DNA from: Candidatus Obscuribacter sp.
GTDB lineage: Bacteria; Cyanobacteriota; Vampirovibrionia; Obscuribacterales; Obscuribacteraceae
Assembly (NCBI GenBank): GCA_021772095.1
Contig: JADYXR010000065.1
Location: 44,229 to 108,228, forward strand
Reading direction: 5' to 3'
Length of the DNA stretch: 64,000 bases
Shown here: piece after piece, positions 7,833-16,776 of the stretch
Layout of the letters: each line of letters opens with the position of its first letter
How positions within the stretch are numbered: the stretch's first letter is position 1
Program-made: the position numbers and the translations under genes
The notes under the pieces: model-generated
Told to the model about the DNA's origin: nothing
Database searches by the model: none
What the model saw: only the letters and a program-made list of their open reading frames with translations

Positions 7833-9734
7833 TTATGGGCGGGAGGCTTGTTCCAGCGCATCGAGGACCATTTGGGTGGTCAGGATGGTCGGCAAAACGA
7901 TTGGCTCGGTCGGCCGATGCGGACTCATGACCACGTACAGCGGAACTCCGGCTCGACCAAACTTGGCGAGCACTTCGGTGATTTCGATGCCACCGTTTGT
8001 CCAGTCCGCTTTGAGAGCAACGACGCCTTTGTTCTTCACCGCATCCTGGATGCTGGTGCCGGCAAGTACGGTCGCCTCATTGAACTTGCAGGTCTGGCAC
8101 CACTCGGCGGTGAAGTCGATGAACACGACCTTGCCTTCGTTTAGTGCTTTGTCGACAGCGTCCTTGGAGAACTTCTCCCAGACGATGCCACCGGTTTGGT
8201 TGCTGGAGCTCGAGACCCAGTTTCCGCCTTTGACGGCAGGGTAGGTCAAGAAGTACATTGTGCTGCCCGCGATAGCGAGTGCCACCGCCGCCAGTACCGG
8301 CTTGCGCTTGCGCGAAGCGTCGAAGCCGCCGAGGCTGTTGTAGAGCCATGTGCCGAACGATGCCGCCAGGAGAAACGCCACCGTTGCGGCGACGCCATCC
8401 GGACCGACCTGTCGACCGAGCACATACAACATCCAGATCACGCTGCCCAGGAGCACGAAGCCCATGCCTTGCTTGAAGTGCTCCATCCAGACGCCCGGCT
8501 TCGGCAGAAGCTTCATCCAGGCCGGATTGAGGCACAGCATCAAGTATGGGAAGGCGAGACCGGAGCCCACGGAGAAGAAGATCGCGATGATCACCCACCA
8601 TGGTTGCGCAAAGGCGAAGCCGATGGCGCTGCCGAGGAACGGCGCAGTGCAGGGCGTCGACAGAATCGTCGCGACCACACCGGTGAAGAACGCACCAGCC
8701 AGACCCTTGCGGTTAGCCAGTTTGTCCAGACCCTGTCCGCTCTGGACCTGGAGGAAGAAGACGCCGAACAGACCGAGCGACATCACGGTCAGAAGCGTCG
8801 TCATGCCGACCAGGAAGAGCGGCTCCTGGAATTGGAAGCCCCAGCCGACAGTGTAGCCAAGCGACTTGGCCAGAATGACGGCGACAGCGAGTGCCACGCA
8901 AGTGGACACGGTGCCTACGGAATAGGCGAAACCCAGTCGGGCAATTGTCGCTCGGCTCTCACCGGCTTCTTGAACGAAGCGCACGATCTTGAGCGAAATT
9001 ACCGGCAATACGCACGGCATCAGGTTGAGAATCATCCCGCCGATGAAGGCGAGAAGCATGCTCATCCAGAAACCATGTTGAACTTCGCTCGCGCCGTTTG
9101 GCTTGAGGTCCTGATCGAGAGCCGATTTTCCGCCCAATTTCTTGACGTCGCCGGTAAAACCGACGCCGGAAAAACTGGTTTGGTTATCGGCTAGTGCCGC
9201 GACAGTTGCAGAAGCGACCGGCAGCGTGATACTGCTGGTGGTGTCACCTGGAATGCAACTGTCTTTGCACGCCAGCCAGGAAATCTTGGCGTCGAAAGCG
9301 ATAGAAGCGCCCGGGCTGAGATTGTCCGGCGGCATCACGGTGACGGAGATCACGGTTTTACCCGAGTAGCCGTACGTGACGAAACCGTTTTCGTCAAAGC
9401 GTTTGGGTTTTTCCCACTCCACTTTGACGACTTTGAACCCTTCAGGCACCGTGATGTCGACGCTTGTCGGCATGCCGGAATCACCAGGATCCTGGTAGTA
9501 AATGTGCCAACCGGGCTGCAGCGAGAAGTCGGCGCCGATGCGAAACGGCTTGCCGGCCTCGATGGCAGTGGTGTCGGCGATTAACGTTACAGAAACAGCT
9601 TGAGTAGCTGAGTTTCCCGCGTCCAGCAGAACGTCTGCTTGCTTGACCGGAAGAATCGACTGCGCATTGGCACCCGGTAGGGAACCGAAAAGCAGCAGCA
9701 GTCCAGCGACAAGCACCGGTAGAATCTTGTTCAT
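7833..9734 (-). CDS. dsbD: DsbD-like thiol:disulfide interchange protein
   Basis: Carries reducing electrons from cytosolic thioredoxin across the inner membrane to extracytoplasmic thiol proteins. Residues 1-24 are a signal peptide ending ANA-Q. An N-terminal immunoglobulin-like DsbD domain (about 45-175) has the redox pair WLACKDSC (Cys 156/160), as in ScsB-type DsbD. The central membrane domain (about 222-500) has MPCVLP (Cys 241) and TPCTAPF (Cys 362). A C-terminal thioredoxin domain has FTAEWCQTC (Cys 546/549). All three cysteine pairs of the relay are present and the length (633) is normal for the family. The start ATG has AGAGGTAG upstream. The thioredoxin gene downstream is the likely client. 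Confidence 0.95.
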   Translation of the reverse strand: MNKILPVLVAGLLLLFGSLPGANAQSILPVKQADVLLDAGNSATQAVSVTLIADTTAIEAGKPFRIGADFSLQPGWHIYYQDPGDSGMPTSVDITVPEGFKVVKVEWEKPKRFDENGFVTYGYSGKTVISVTVMPPDNLSPGASIAFDAKISWLACKDSCIPGDTTSSITLPVASATVAALADNQTSFSGVGFTGDVKKLGGKSALDQDLKPNGASEVQHGFWMSMLLAFIGGMILNLMPCVLPVISLKIVRFVQEAGESRATIARLGFAYSVGTVSTCVALAVAVILAKSLGYTVGWGFQFQEPLFLVGMTTLLTVMSLGLFGVFFLQVQSGQGLDKLANRKGLAGAFFTGVVATILSTPCTAPFLGSAIGFAFAQPWWVIIAIFFSVGSGLAFPYLMLCLNPAWMKLLPKPGVWMEHFKQGMGFVLLGSVIWMLYVLGRQVGPDGVAATVAFLLAASFGTWLYNSLGGFDASRKRKPVLAAVALAIAGSTMYFLTYPAVKGGNWVSSSSNQTGGIVWEKFSKDAVDKALNEGKVVFIDFTAEWCQTCKFNEATVLAGTSIQDAVKNKGVVALKADWTNGGIEITEVLAKFGRAGVPLYVVMSPHRPTEPIVLPTILTTQMVLDALEQASRP

Positions 9735-10224
9735 AGTGCTACCTCTACGAATAGCCTTGAGTTTCCGTGCGAGGAGTCTTCGATGCGTCTAACGCGGTGA
9801 GACTGGAAACTTTGAGGCAGGTGAGATTGATTGACAGCCGTAAATGACGGCACGACAGCCACCATATGTGGTGACGATGCTTTCACAATGATAAATCGAT
9901 CTACGCGCGGTAGATTGAATCAGTTCCTGTAAACCAGAAGTCAGGATTGTTTAACTGAAGACTCCTCGGAAAAAAACAGATGTGAAAGACATCAAACTCT
10001 CTCAAGAAGAAGTATCTGAAATCTACTTGAGAAGCTATGCTTTAAATTAGTCTTCTGCAATCAACTGGATTTTGAGGTTTTGAGATTGTTAAGATTGGCA
10101 ACCTGGAACAGTCTGCAATCGCCTGCCCACTGCACGGTTTGGGCGAGGCGTTAACGTCTCGTTACCTGTAATATCACAATTCTGTGTTGCGCCAAACATT
10201 GCAACCGCGGTTAGCGAGGATCAG
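9735..10224. other. AT-rich spacer
   Basis: About 490 bp without a plausible gene. It should include the promoter of the dsbD gene at its left end. No strong hairpin or repeat was seen. Confidence 0.5.
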
Positions 10225-10833
10225 TCAGCGCTTTTGTGAGTAGCCTGTAACGTACGACTTGTCGACCCATCCGATCCGCCCTTTGTGATCGCCGGATTTG
10301 ACCTTGATCCGCAACGCAATATCGCTCTCCTCGAGTACCGAAACATCGGCCTCGCCATCGATCTTGATCACGTCTTTCGGCAAGCTTGCCATTGATTTGT
10401 CGACGAGCTGACGAACTTTCGGTTCTTCGCGAAACATCGGCACAACGCCTTCCTCGCAACGAAGCTTGGATTCGCGCGGCGTGTCGGCTTCTAGTGCGGA
10501 TGGAAAAAATAGTTTTCTAAAAATGAAATATGCAGCGATCATGCACAAGGCAATGCCTAACAACGACGCTACCAGGAACACAAGTTTCAGCACAAACGCG
10601 AAGATTGCGATCAACACGCAAAAGGCGGCGACCAGAAGGACTATTCTCAAAACAATTGCCGACGGTGACACGATTGCTCCAGCAACTTTCAGTAATCTGT
10701 GCGTGATTAGAATACCAGAGGAAAGTCGGAGTTCGCGATAACTTCGCGAGTCTTGATCGCTATTTGGAAAAACTGCAGATTCTTGCATTAAACGGCCGGG
10801 ATAGACCGCGTGTATAGTTTCGATGAATCCCAT
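10225..10833 (-). CDS. Hypothetical membrane protein with SH3-like C-terminal segment
   Basis: 202 residues. A polar N-terminal part is followed by a long hydrophobic region (about 58-110: VSPSAIVLRIVLLVAAFCVLIAIF... and LVFLVASLLGIALCMIAAYFIF) that would make two to three membrane segments. A soluble C-terminal part of about 90 residues follows. Its last 45 residues (VLEESDIALRIKVKSGDHKGRIGWVDKSYV) resemble an SH3-type beta barrel; this is a weak resemblance. The ribosome site is poor for both Met 1 and Met 16 (position 10788), so the start is uncertain. It faces away from the small membrane gene at 11050, across a 216-bp gap that must hold both promoters. Confidence 0.6.
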   Translation of the reverse strand: MGFIETIHAVYPGRLMQESAVFPNSDQDSRSYRELRLSSGILITHRLLKVAGAIVSPSAIVLRIVLLVAAFCVLIAIFAFVLKLVFLVASLLGIALCMIAAYFIFRKLFFPSALEADTPRESKLRCEEGVVPMFREEPKVRQLVDKSMASLPKDVIKIDGEADVSVLEESDIALRIKVKSGDHKGRIGWVDKSYVTGYSQKR

Positions 10834-11049
10834 AAACCCGGTCTACAAGCCGCAAGTGAACGGGCTAACACAAGAATTCGGCGTTTTGTTCAGGCGCGCA
10901 AGACTCGATAAGGTTTGGCGTTACTTCCAAATCTTGTACGAGGTTCTTTCCGCTCACATCCATCACTCTTCCGCGATTTCGAGCTAATTGACGGCGAATT
11001 TTTCGCTGCGTGCTCGGCCGCACACCAACAAATTTATTGAGGTAAACAT

Positions 11050-11421
11050 ATGGAATGGTTTCTAATCAACGTTCTAACGCCGCTGCTCCTGCCAATCTTC
11101 TTGATCGCTATTATTGGTTTCATCGCTGACGTCAAACCCGATGCGTTTATCAAAATTTATATCGATATCATCCAAAACATACTCGTTGCGGTGTTCCGCT
11201 GCATCTGGCAAGTGCTGAAAATATGCTTCGAATTTCTTTGGCGCCTCTGCAAATGCTTTCTGCAATGTATGTGCTGCGCTCTGGAAACTAAGGGTGGAAC
11301 AGGCAAATCGGGCAGTACTCCTTGTAAGCCGTGCGACTCCGCGGATAAGAGCAAGCCAGACAAAAGCAGTCCAGAGAAAAAGAAACGCGCTCCGAAACCT
11401 GAACCCGACGACAAGGTTTAG
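11050..11421 (+). CDS. Small Cys-rich membrane protein with Lys-rich tail
   Basis: 123 residues, ATG preceded by GAGGTAA. One hydrophobic helix lies at about 5-27. A second amphipathic/hydrophobic stretch at 35-60 leads into a cysteine cluster (RLCKCFLQCMCCALE, five Cys within about 12 residues) and then CKPCDSAD. The last 40 residues are Lys/Pro/Ser/Asp (KSKPDKSSPEKKKRAPKPEPDD) and probably disordered in the cytosol. The family is not recognised. The Cys cluster just below the membrane could be palmitoylation-like, redox or metal related; none of this is shown. It is followed by a very regular hairpin at 11451-11496. Confidence 0.65.
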   Translation: MEWFLINVLTPLLLPIFLIAIIGFIADVKPDAFIKIYIDIIQNILVAVFRCIWQVLKICFEFLWRLCKCFLQCMCCALETKGGTGKSGSTPCKPCDSADKSKPDKSSPEKKKRAPKPEPDDKV

Positions 11422-11450
11422 TAGGCGCGGACCGAAAAGGACAAGCGAGA

Positions 11451-11496
11451 GAGGTGCATCGGTGATTGGAACTGAGTTCCAAGCCCGATGCACCTC
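11451..11496 (+). terminator. Long two-storey hairpin
   Basis: A 12-bp perfect stem (GAGGTGCATCGG / CCGATGCACCTC) encloses a second 8-bp perfect stem (TTGGAACT / AGTTCCAA). It lies 29 bp after the stop of the 11050 gene and before the convergent GNAT gene. No T tract is present on either strand. It is probably a transcript end or barrier between convergent genes. Confidence 0.55.
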
Positions 11497-11657
11497 AACA
11501 TAAAACACTCTTACAGTCATTACCTCAACCTCGTGGGTGGAAATAGTAATCGTCAGGGTATTTTTAGTCTTCTCTCGTTTGTCCAGATTTGACCTTGAGT
11601 ACGCGCGGTGAGCCATTCGATGTTGGTTCGAATTGTTTTCGAACTCGAACAGCGCTG

Positions 11658-12620
11658 TCACTCTTCTGGTTTGGTCGCAGGCGTGGATGCGTGAGCCGGA
11701 GCACTAATGCTCGCTGGCGATGATGCATCTGCGCTCGCGTCCATCGTGAGAGGAACATTCGCTTCACTTCCAGCCATCGGTTTTGCAACTTCAAGAACAG
11801 CATCAACTGCGCTTGTCGATGGTTCGACTGTGACCGACGAAGCAGGTGCGGTCGCATCGGCAGGAGCCGCTGCCGTGTCATCGGCAGTAGTCGATGCAGT
11901 CGCATCGGCAGGAGCCGCTGCCGTGTCATCGGCAGTAGTCGATGCAGTCGCATCAGCAGGAGCCGCTGCGGTATCATCGGGTAGCTCGCAAGCCGCTACA
12001 TCACCGGTGATGACAGGAACGCTGACTACGCGATTGTCGGTTTCCGTGAGGAGATACGCCTTGACGTAGATTTCTTTGATGATGCCTGCAACTGCGTCGC
12101 AGCCTAGTGTTCCGGTGTTGAAGTCGAGCCAGATCAGGTCGCCTTCTTCATCGGGAACGCTGGGGTCATAGCTCGGAATCGTGTATCTGGCGTTGTAGCG
12201 TTTGAAGCCGAGACGGTGATAGAAAGCCAGTCGGCGCTTTCTGTGTTTGCGCTCTTCTTCGGAGATGCCTTTCTCGCGAGTCGATTCGATTTCAGCGAAC
12301 ATGCCGAGCAGTTTCGGATGGTCAGCACGAATCTCAGCGATTAACGCCTTCATGTGCTTGGAGCCGATGCCGCTCGAACGTTTTGTCGGATCAGTGGCGA
12401 GATAAGCCAGCAAAGCGACTGTTGGAAGAATGTTTGTAACCGAGAAACAGAGAAGTCCTTCGCCATTGGAACTTCTGTGGAGTAATAACTGACCGCTCTT
12501 GAGACCTTCGTGAAGTTGGCTCAGCGGTGTGCGCTGATCGGGACGAAAAGCGACCTCGTAGATCTTTTCCCAGTCCGTATCAGTAAAGCTAGATTTCCGG
12601 CAGTAGTTTGTTTCTGCCAT
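11658..12620 (-). CDS. GNAT-family acetyltransferase with Ala/Thr/Asp repeat tail
   Basis: 320 residues. Residues about 10-190 look like a GNAT N-acetyltransferase: motif A strand VALLAYLATDPTKRSSGIGSKHM has the acetyl-CoA loop R-S-S-G-I-G (81-86), followed by LAFYHRLGFKRY, the motif-B helix and strand with the typical Y-x-x-x-G-F. Acceptor unknown. Residues about 215-320 are low complexity, Ala/Thr/Ser/Asp/Pro rich, and contain an exact 16-residue repeat beginning DDTAAAPADATASTTA, encoded by a 48-bp DNA repeat. The tail is probably a disordered, variable-length linker. The start has GGTGACTT upstream. An AAACCC...GGGTTT hairpin (12655-12678) lies in the leader. Confidence 0.78.
   Translation of the reverse strand: MAETNYCRKSSFTDTDWEKIYEVAFRPDQRTPLSQLHEGLKSGQLLLHRSSNGEGLLCFSVTNILPTVALLAYLATDPTKRSSGIGSKHMKALIAEIRADHPKLLGMFAEIESTREKGISEEERKHRKRRLAFYHRLGFKRYNARYTIPSYDPSVPDEEGDLIWLDFNTGTLGCDAVAGIIKEIYVKAYLLTETDNRVVSVPVITGDVAACELPDDTAAAPADATASTTADDTAAAPADATASTTADDTAAAPADATAPASSVTVEPSTSAVDAVLEVAKPMAGSEANVPLTMDASADASSPASISAPAHASTPATKPEE
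11851..11980. repeat. 48-bp in-frame coding repeat (2.7 units)
   Basis: Units 11851-11898 and 11899-11946 are identical; a third, 11947-11980, is partial with three base changes visible. The 48-bp period keeps the GNAT gene in frame (16 residues per unit), so copy number can change without breaking the gene. Such near-identical units suggest recent slippage or recombination. Confidence 0.85.
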
Positions 12621-13425
12621 AAGTCACCATTGTGTTCGTGTCCCGCTGAAACCCAAACCCGAGTCACTGACTGGGTTTGTGAACGTGCTCCGATCAAGAA
12701 TCCGTGGGTGGCGTCGTAGCAAACAGCGCAATGCCGTTCACGTGCGAGCGCATCCAGCGGTAAGAAACCGGGTTGAGCGTTCTGGCTGCGGGGCGTATTT
12801 GGAGTCTTCTTGGTCGATGAACTCAAATTAGTTTTAAAAATAAATATCGATCTCAAGTTACAAACAAAGTTGTGCGATAGAAAGCTTTACAGCCATTTAT
12901 TTGCAGGTGTCGCCAAGCGCTGTTCATGCGGTTCTCGACTACGGCTCCCGGCTTTCGATATTGTCAAGACAAAATCGCTCATCGATAAACTTCTGATCAC
13001 GTCGAGGTAATATCTAGCGCAGGCGCGTGAACCGCCAGTGGTGGCGCACTGTTTCGCGTTGTCAACACGTTGCGAGAGCCGCGCTTATCTCTATCGTTTT
13101 GGATTTATCAAACTAGCGATATGTAAACCGCAAACCTGTTCGATTTTCTTTGGCGGCTTCAATTTTGCCCGGATCGGTCAAATGGCGCTCGTTTGAGGTT
13201 CGTGACCAGCGTTGTCAGTAAATTGCGAATCGTAAAAATCAGCTAAAGGCCTTGAGCCTGCATACTCTAATTAGACAGTGTGTGATGTCATTTTCCTTCT
13301 TTCTCTTGAGACCCCATCACCGCTCGTTTTATCCAACTAGTTTTCCTGTAAATCCATTCGGCTTTATCCGCTGTCGGCGCTCGCTCGTCATCGGAAAGCT
13401 GGGTGAAACGCAAGGTTTGAGCCAC
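12621..13425. other. Gene-free spacer
   Basis: About 800 bp. A hairpin with AAACCC / GGGTTT ends and an inner AGTC / GACT pair (12655-12678) sits 35 bp before the GNAT start. Otherwise AT-rich without a supported gene. An upstream in-frame extension of the muramidase gene begins at a TTG at 13252 and is discussed there. Confidence 0.45.
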
Positions 13426-14181
13426 ATGGCTAGAAAATCCAAAACTTTGACAATGCCGGCAAACCATAGACAAAATGGAAATAACAGAGGGAGCCGACAG
13501 GGTCTCGTGTGGTCGCCGGAAGTCGGAACTGCTCAGAATATGGTATCGCTGGCAACACCATGGGGAATCGACGTAAGTCACCATCAAGGTGTTATCGATT
13601 GGGCTATGGTGCGTCAGCAGGGTGTCGATTTCGCTTTCATGAAAGCGACTGAGGGCGCCACTTTTGTCGATTCGAAATTCAAGACCAACTGGAAAGAAGC
13701 GAAAGCCAATGGCATCCGTCGCGGTGCTTATCACTTCTTAAGGCCGAGAACCGACCTCACCGCGCAAATCAACAACTTCGCCCGCGTGCTCGGCAGCGTC
13801 GAACCCGGCGATTTGCCGCCCGTTATCGACACCGAAGTGCCGAGCGATTGGTCGCGTTTGAACGGCAAGCAGAGCGTCGATCTGATCGTTGGTTTCATCG
13901 ACGGTCTGAGGGCAAAACTGGGTGACAATGTGCATCCCATCGTTTATCTCAGCCCTTCGTTCGCCGATGATGTTTTGAAAAACGACTCGCGTCTGAAGAA
14001 CTACCCGCTCTGGTTGGCGCACTACACGGCCGCTTCTCGTCCGCGTGTTCCCAAGCCCTGGGACTTCTGGACGTTCTGGCAATTCACGGAAAACGGCACC
14101 GTCGCAGGCATAACGGGCAATGTCGACATCAATCGCTTCAACGGTCAAGCCGATCGTCTCGAAGCGCTGTTGTTGAAGTAA
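13426..14181 (+). CDS. GH25-family muramidase (lysozyme)
   Basis: Hydrolyses the beta-1,4 bond between MurNAc and GlcNAc in peptidoglycan. From Met at 13426 the protein has 251 residues, and the GH25 domain runs from about 45 to the end. Motifs: WGIDVSHHQG (Asp 49), FAFMKATEG (Glu 76), the catalytic pair VIDTE (Asp 135, Glu 137), and a C-terminal DINRFNG. The start is uncertain: an in-frame opening continues upstream to TTG 13252 and ATG 13285, but neither gives a convincing signal peptide. The chosen ATG has only a distant AAGG. Without a signal peptide, export would need a holin, lysis or non-classical route. A 57-residue membrane protein follows 70 bp downstream. Confidence 0.9.
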   Translation: MARKSKTLTMPANHRQNGNNRGSRQGLVWSPEVGTAQNMVSLATPWGIDVSHHQGVIDWAMVRQQGVDFAFMKATEGATFVDSKFKTNWKEAKANGIRRGAYHFLRPRTDLTAQINNFARVLGSVEPGDLPPVIDTEVPSDWSRLNGKQSVDLIVGFIDGLRAKLGDNVHPIVYLSPSFADDVLKNDSRLKNYPLWLAHYTAASRPRVPKPWDFWTFWQFTENGTVAGITGNVDINRFNGQADRLEALLLK

Positions 14182-14251
14182 TTTTTTAATCCGAACACGT
14201 GCGCCACCAAATATGGTGCCGCCGTCCGTAAAACAAACTAGAGAATCAGCA

Positions 14252-14425
14252 ATGAAACTCAATTGGCTCTCACGCGTCCGCCCCATCGAAGCTCTGATGG
14301 TTGGCTGGACTGTCCTCGCTTTTATAGCGATTCCGCTGTGGAACAGCCCGTGGAAAATGCCCACGATGGTTGGTCTCCTGCTTGCAGCGGTTGTGCTCGG
14401 GTGGATTCTCGAGCCTCGTCGCTAG
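14252..14425 (+). CDS. Small two-helix membrane protein
   Basis: 57 residues from ATG 14252, ribosome site AGAGAA. There are two hydrophobic helices: PIEALMVGWTVLAFIAIPLW and MPTMVGLLLAAVVLGWIL. A basic C-terminus EPRR follows, so the C-terminus is probably cytosolic. It lies just behind the GH25 muramidase and may be co-transcribed. The size and layout would fit a holin-like or scaffold protein, but nothing in the sequence proves that. Confidence 0.6.
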   Translation: MKLNWLSRVRPIEALMVGWTVLAFIAIPLWNSPWKMPTMVGLLLAAVVLGWILEPRR

Positions 14426-14455
14426 TTCCGGCATAACTTTTTGACGGAGACAAAA

Positions 14456-14484
14456 CCCGGGCTGGACCTATGGTTCAGCTCGGG
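14456..14484 (+). terminator. Hairpin after the muramidase pair
   Basis: CCCGgGCTGgACC, loop TAT, GGTtCAGCtCGGG: a near-perfect 13-bp stem starting 31 bp after the small membrane gene. No T tract. Confidence 0.5.
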
Positions 14485-14651
14485 AGTCTTCGGTGCACCG
14501 AATCTATTTCACGTAGGGTTAGGTTTCAAGAAAGAGAGTTTTCTTTGAAAGATTCGGTTTCGCGCGGGCACATTTGCTTTTAGTAACTTTCGTGACCCAA
14601 ATTTTTTTTCTGATCGTTAAACGACAATGTGTAGTAGTTTTGAGTGCGAAG

Positions 14652-14676
14652 GGAAAGGGCATGGAGTGCCCTTTCC
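14652..14676 (-). terminator. Perfect 10-bp hairpin
   Basis: GGAAAGGGCA, loop TGGAG, TGCCCTTTCC. It lies 75 bp beyond the stop of the minus-strand 14751 gene and between convergent genes. No T tract on either strand. Confidence 0.45.
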
Positions 14677-14750
14677 GCAGAAGAGGTGATTGACGCGGGG
14701 CAGGATGTTTCACTGCAGCGACATCGACTAATTTCGCGACGACTTATCGC

Positions 14751-15395
14751 TCAGTCGCAGTCGGGTTGGTAGCCGTCCATGAACGTAGTGAATCGCTCGT
14801 CGTCCAGGAAGCCCTGGGCGAGCAGAAACTCGTAGAGTTCTTTGCGCTTCATCTTTGAGCTGTACTGGTTTTCGGACGCAACGGAAGTTCCTGGTGGCAA
14901 CAGTCCGTCGAGCAAGTCACCACATCCGAGGTCGCTCAAATAGTGGTTTGCTCGCCAGAAATCTTTGTCGCAGATGGCGAAGGTCGTTCGCCTGTTGTCT
15001 CGTTCGCACACCGCGAACACGAACTCGTCGGCGCTGACTTTGCCGTTCGAGGCCGCTTGTCCGGGTTGACGTGCGGCACCTCCAGTGGTGTCGTCGGTTG
15101 TAGAGTCTGCGGCTTCCGCTTGAGCGATGGAATCGGTCGCGCCTGCGGTCGATTCGGCGGCGATCTGTTTTGCTGTGCCGAGCAAATCGGTGAACTTCAC
15201 CGTGGTGATTTGGTCGTTTTGGTCTGTCACAATTCCGAATAACGGACGGGTGCGGTGTTGGAAGATGCGCACGATGGCGGTCTTCGCGGTGCCGTTTTTC
15301 GTGATGCGCTTCCAATCCGCAGGACTCTTTTGTCCCTCGATTGGTGAACGTTTGTTCAACTCAATTTTGCAGATTTCTGTGGTGATCTTGCTCAT
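14751..15395 (-). CDS. Hypothetical protein
   Basis: 214 residues, soluble. The start ATG has CGAGGT upstream. An N-terminal part (1-70) with strand patterns (TAIVRIFQHRTRPLFGIVTDQNDQITTVKF) is joined by an Ala/Thr/Asp-rich linker (about 75-118) to a C-terminal part with DEFVFAVCERDNRRTTFAICDKDFWRAN and a helical end. It has three or four Cys and no signal peptide or membrane segment. It is co-directional with the 15500 gene 104 bp upstream. Not recognised; function unknown. Confidence 0.62.
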   Translation of the reverse strand: MSKITTEICKIELNKRSPIEGQKSPADWKRITKNGTAKTAIVRIFQHRTRPLFGIVTDQNDQITTVKFTDLLGTAKQIAAESTAGATDSIAQAEAADSTTDDTTGGAARQPGQAASNGKVSADEFVFAVCERDNRRTTFAICDKDFWRANHYLSDLGCGDLLDGLLPPGTSVASENQYSSKMKRKELYEFLLAQGFLDDERFTTFMDGYQPDCD

Positions 15396-15499
15396 GGACC
15401 TCGTTGCTTTCTGAACTGGACGGCACCACTAGTAGTGGCGGGGATTGTTTTTTTTGCTGCTCGGTTTTTGCTACTGGTGAAGCAAGGAAAACTTGTTGG

Positions 15500-16081
15500 T
15501 TACTTGTCTCCCGTGTGGCGGGGAGCGGGAACTTCAGGCGCCGGCGTTGCGGGCGTCGCGACTTGTCGGAGCACCCTCAGAAACTCGGTTTGAAACAGAA
15601 TGCGAGAGGCTTCCGCCAGGCGATAAACTGTGGATCCGACTTCCTCGATGCAGTCGCATGCCGACATCTGTTCCCAGATCGTCATGCTGTCCTGGTCGCC
15701 GGGATTGCCTTTGAGGAGCTTCGCTCCCAGCTCTTTCTTATGCGCTCGCGCCACTCTGACAAGTTCGTCCTGGATTGCCGAACCGAGATCCTGGATGCCG
15801 GCGTCGGCGCGCTTCGCGAGTTCGGGGGCGAACACGAGACCAGCGTCGAAGTCGGCGTATTCAGTGAACCTGGAGAGGTCCAGTTTGTCCGGAGGTGATG
15901 CGATCAAGTCGCAAATTTCGGCGATTTCATCCTTCAGCTCGATCACTCGCGCTCGGGCGCGACGCGCTCGGGTGCCGACGATACGCGCAGCGCTCAATGC
16001 GTTGTCGAGCCATGAATCTATCGCGTCGACCTGAAGCAAAAACGTAATCACGAACGGCGATCGCGTTTGGACCGGGTTCAT
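15500..16081 (-). CDS. Hypothetical helical protein
   Basis: 193 residues with a strong ribosome site GAGGAGG. Mostly helical and charged: VDAIDSWLDNALSAARIVGTRARRARARVIELKDEIAEICDLI looks like a long amphipathic helix. The tail is Pro/Ala-rich. No membrane segment or known motif. It lies directly upstream of, and in the same direction as, the 14751 gene. Function unknown. Confidence 0.62.
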   Translation of the reverse strand: MNPVQTRSPFVITFLLQVDAIDSWLDNALSAARIVGTRARRARARVIELKDEIAEICDLIASPPDKLDLSRFTEYADFDAGLVFAPELAKRADAGIQDLGSAIQDELVRVARAHKKELGAKLLKGNPGDQDSMTIWEQMSACDCIEEVGSTVYRLAEASRILFQTEFLRVLRQVATPATPAPEVPAPRHTGDK

Positions 16082-16776
16082 TTGAATCCTCCTCGTGTTT
16101 TGGTTTTTATAAATGCTCTATCTCAAACCCACAGTTGCCTGTGTTTTGCAACACATGGTGAGCTGCCGTTCGAATTTCTTAGTTGGTAAACAGCCGAGGA
16201 GTTTCATGTTTAAAACATCCTCGACGTGCGTCTCATGATCTTCGATTTGCGATCTGGTAGATTTTTTCGCAGCGTTCGCGCAGCGAAAAGGCATCAATCT
16301 GTAATCGTGAGAGCGGTTTGGTGGGTTTTGTTCGGGAATGAACGGTTGGGATTGGATAGACGTTTACTCTGTCACCTCAGTGGTCTGGAATTCACGCAGG
16401 CACGGAAGAATCGTTGCGTTCGAAGAGGCGCATAGGGGGCTGATTTAAATCTAGATGAAAAGTAGCACACTGATTTTATAACGTGAAATCTCGCTGATGT
16501 TTCTCTGAAATGCTCCTGGTCATGGTGATGCTGGCGCCTTTGATATTGCCTGCCATCGTCTCAGTTTGCTGATTCGAGATCACCGTTTTCTCTCTCTCTC
16601 TCTCTCTCTCTCTCATTGATGCAACGACATAGAGTAATAGAGCCGCCACGGAAAACATCGGAGAACACACGAGCAAACGCTCATGTATTCTCGCGATGCG
16701 AGCGATGGTTGAAATCCCTGGCAGGTGTGCTCCAACTCATCGCTCTACTAAGGTGGGTTCTTCCGATGACGAGCGG
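16082..16776. other. Gene-free spacer containing a (TC)13 tract
   Basis: About 700 bp with no supported gene. The notable feature is a pure TC dinucleotide run at 16589-16614. The remainder is AT-rich and low in structure. Confidence 0.5.
16589..16614. repeat. (TC)13 dinucleotide microsatellite
   Basis: 26 uninterrupted bases of alternating T and C. Such runs mutate quickly by slippage and are rare at this length in bacteria. It lies about 160 bp past the stop of the MFS gene and not inside a coding frame. Confidence 0.95.

Noticed and set aside
8196..9194. A 332-codon open frame on the plus strand
   Set aside because: Antisense to dsbD; strongly biased composition, no domain.
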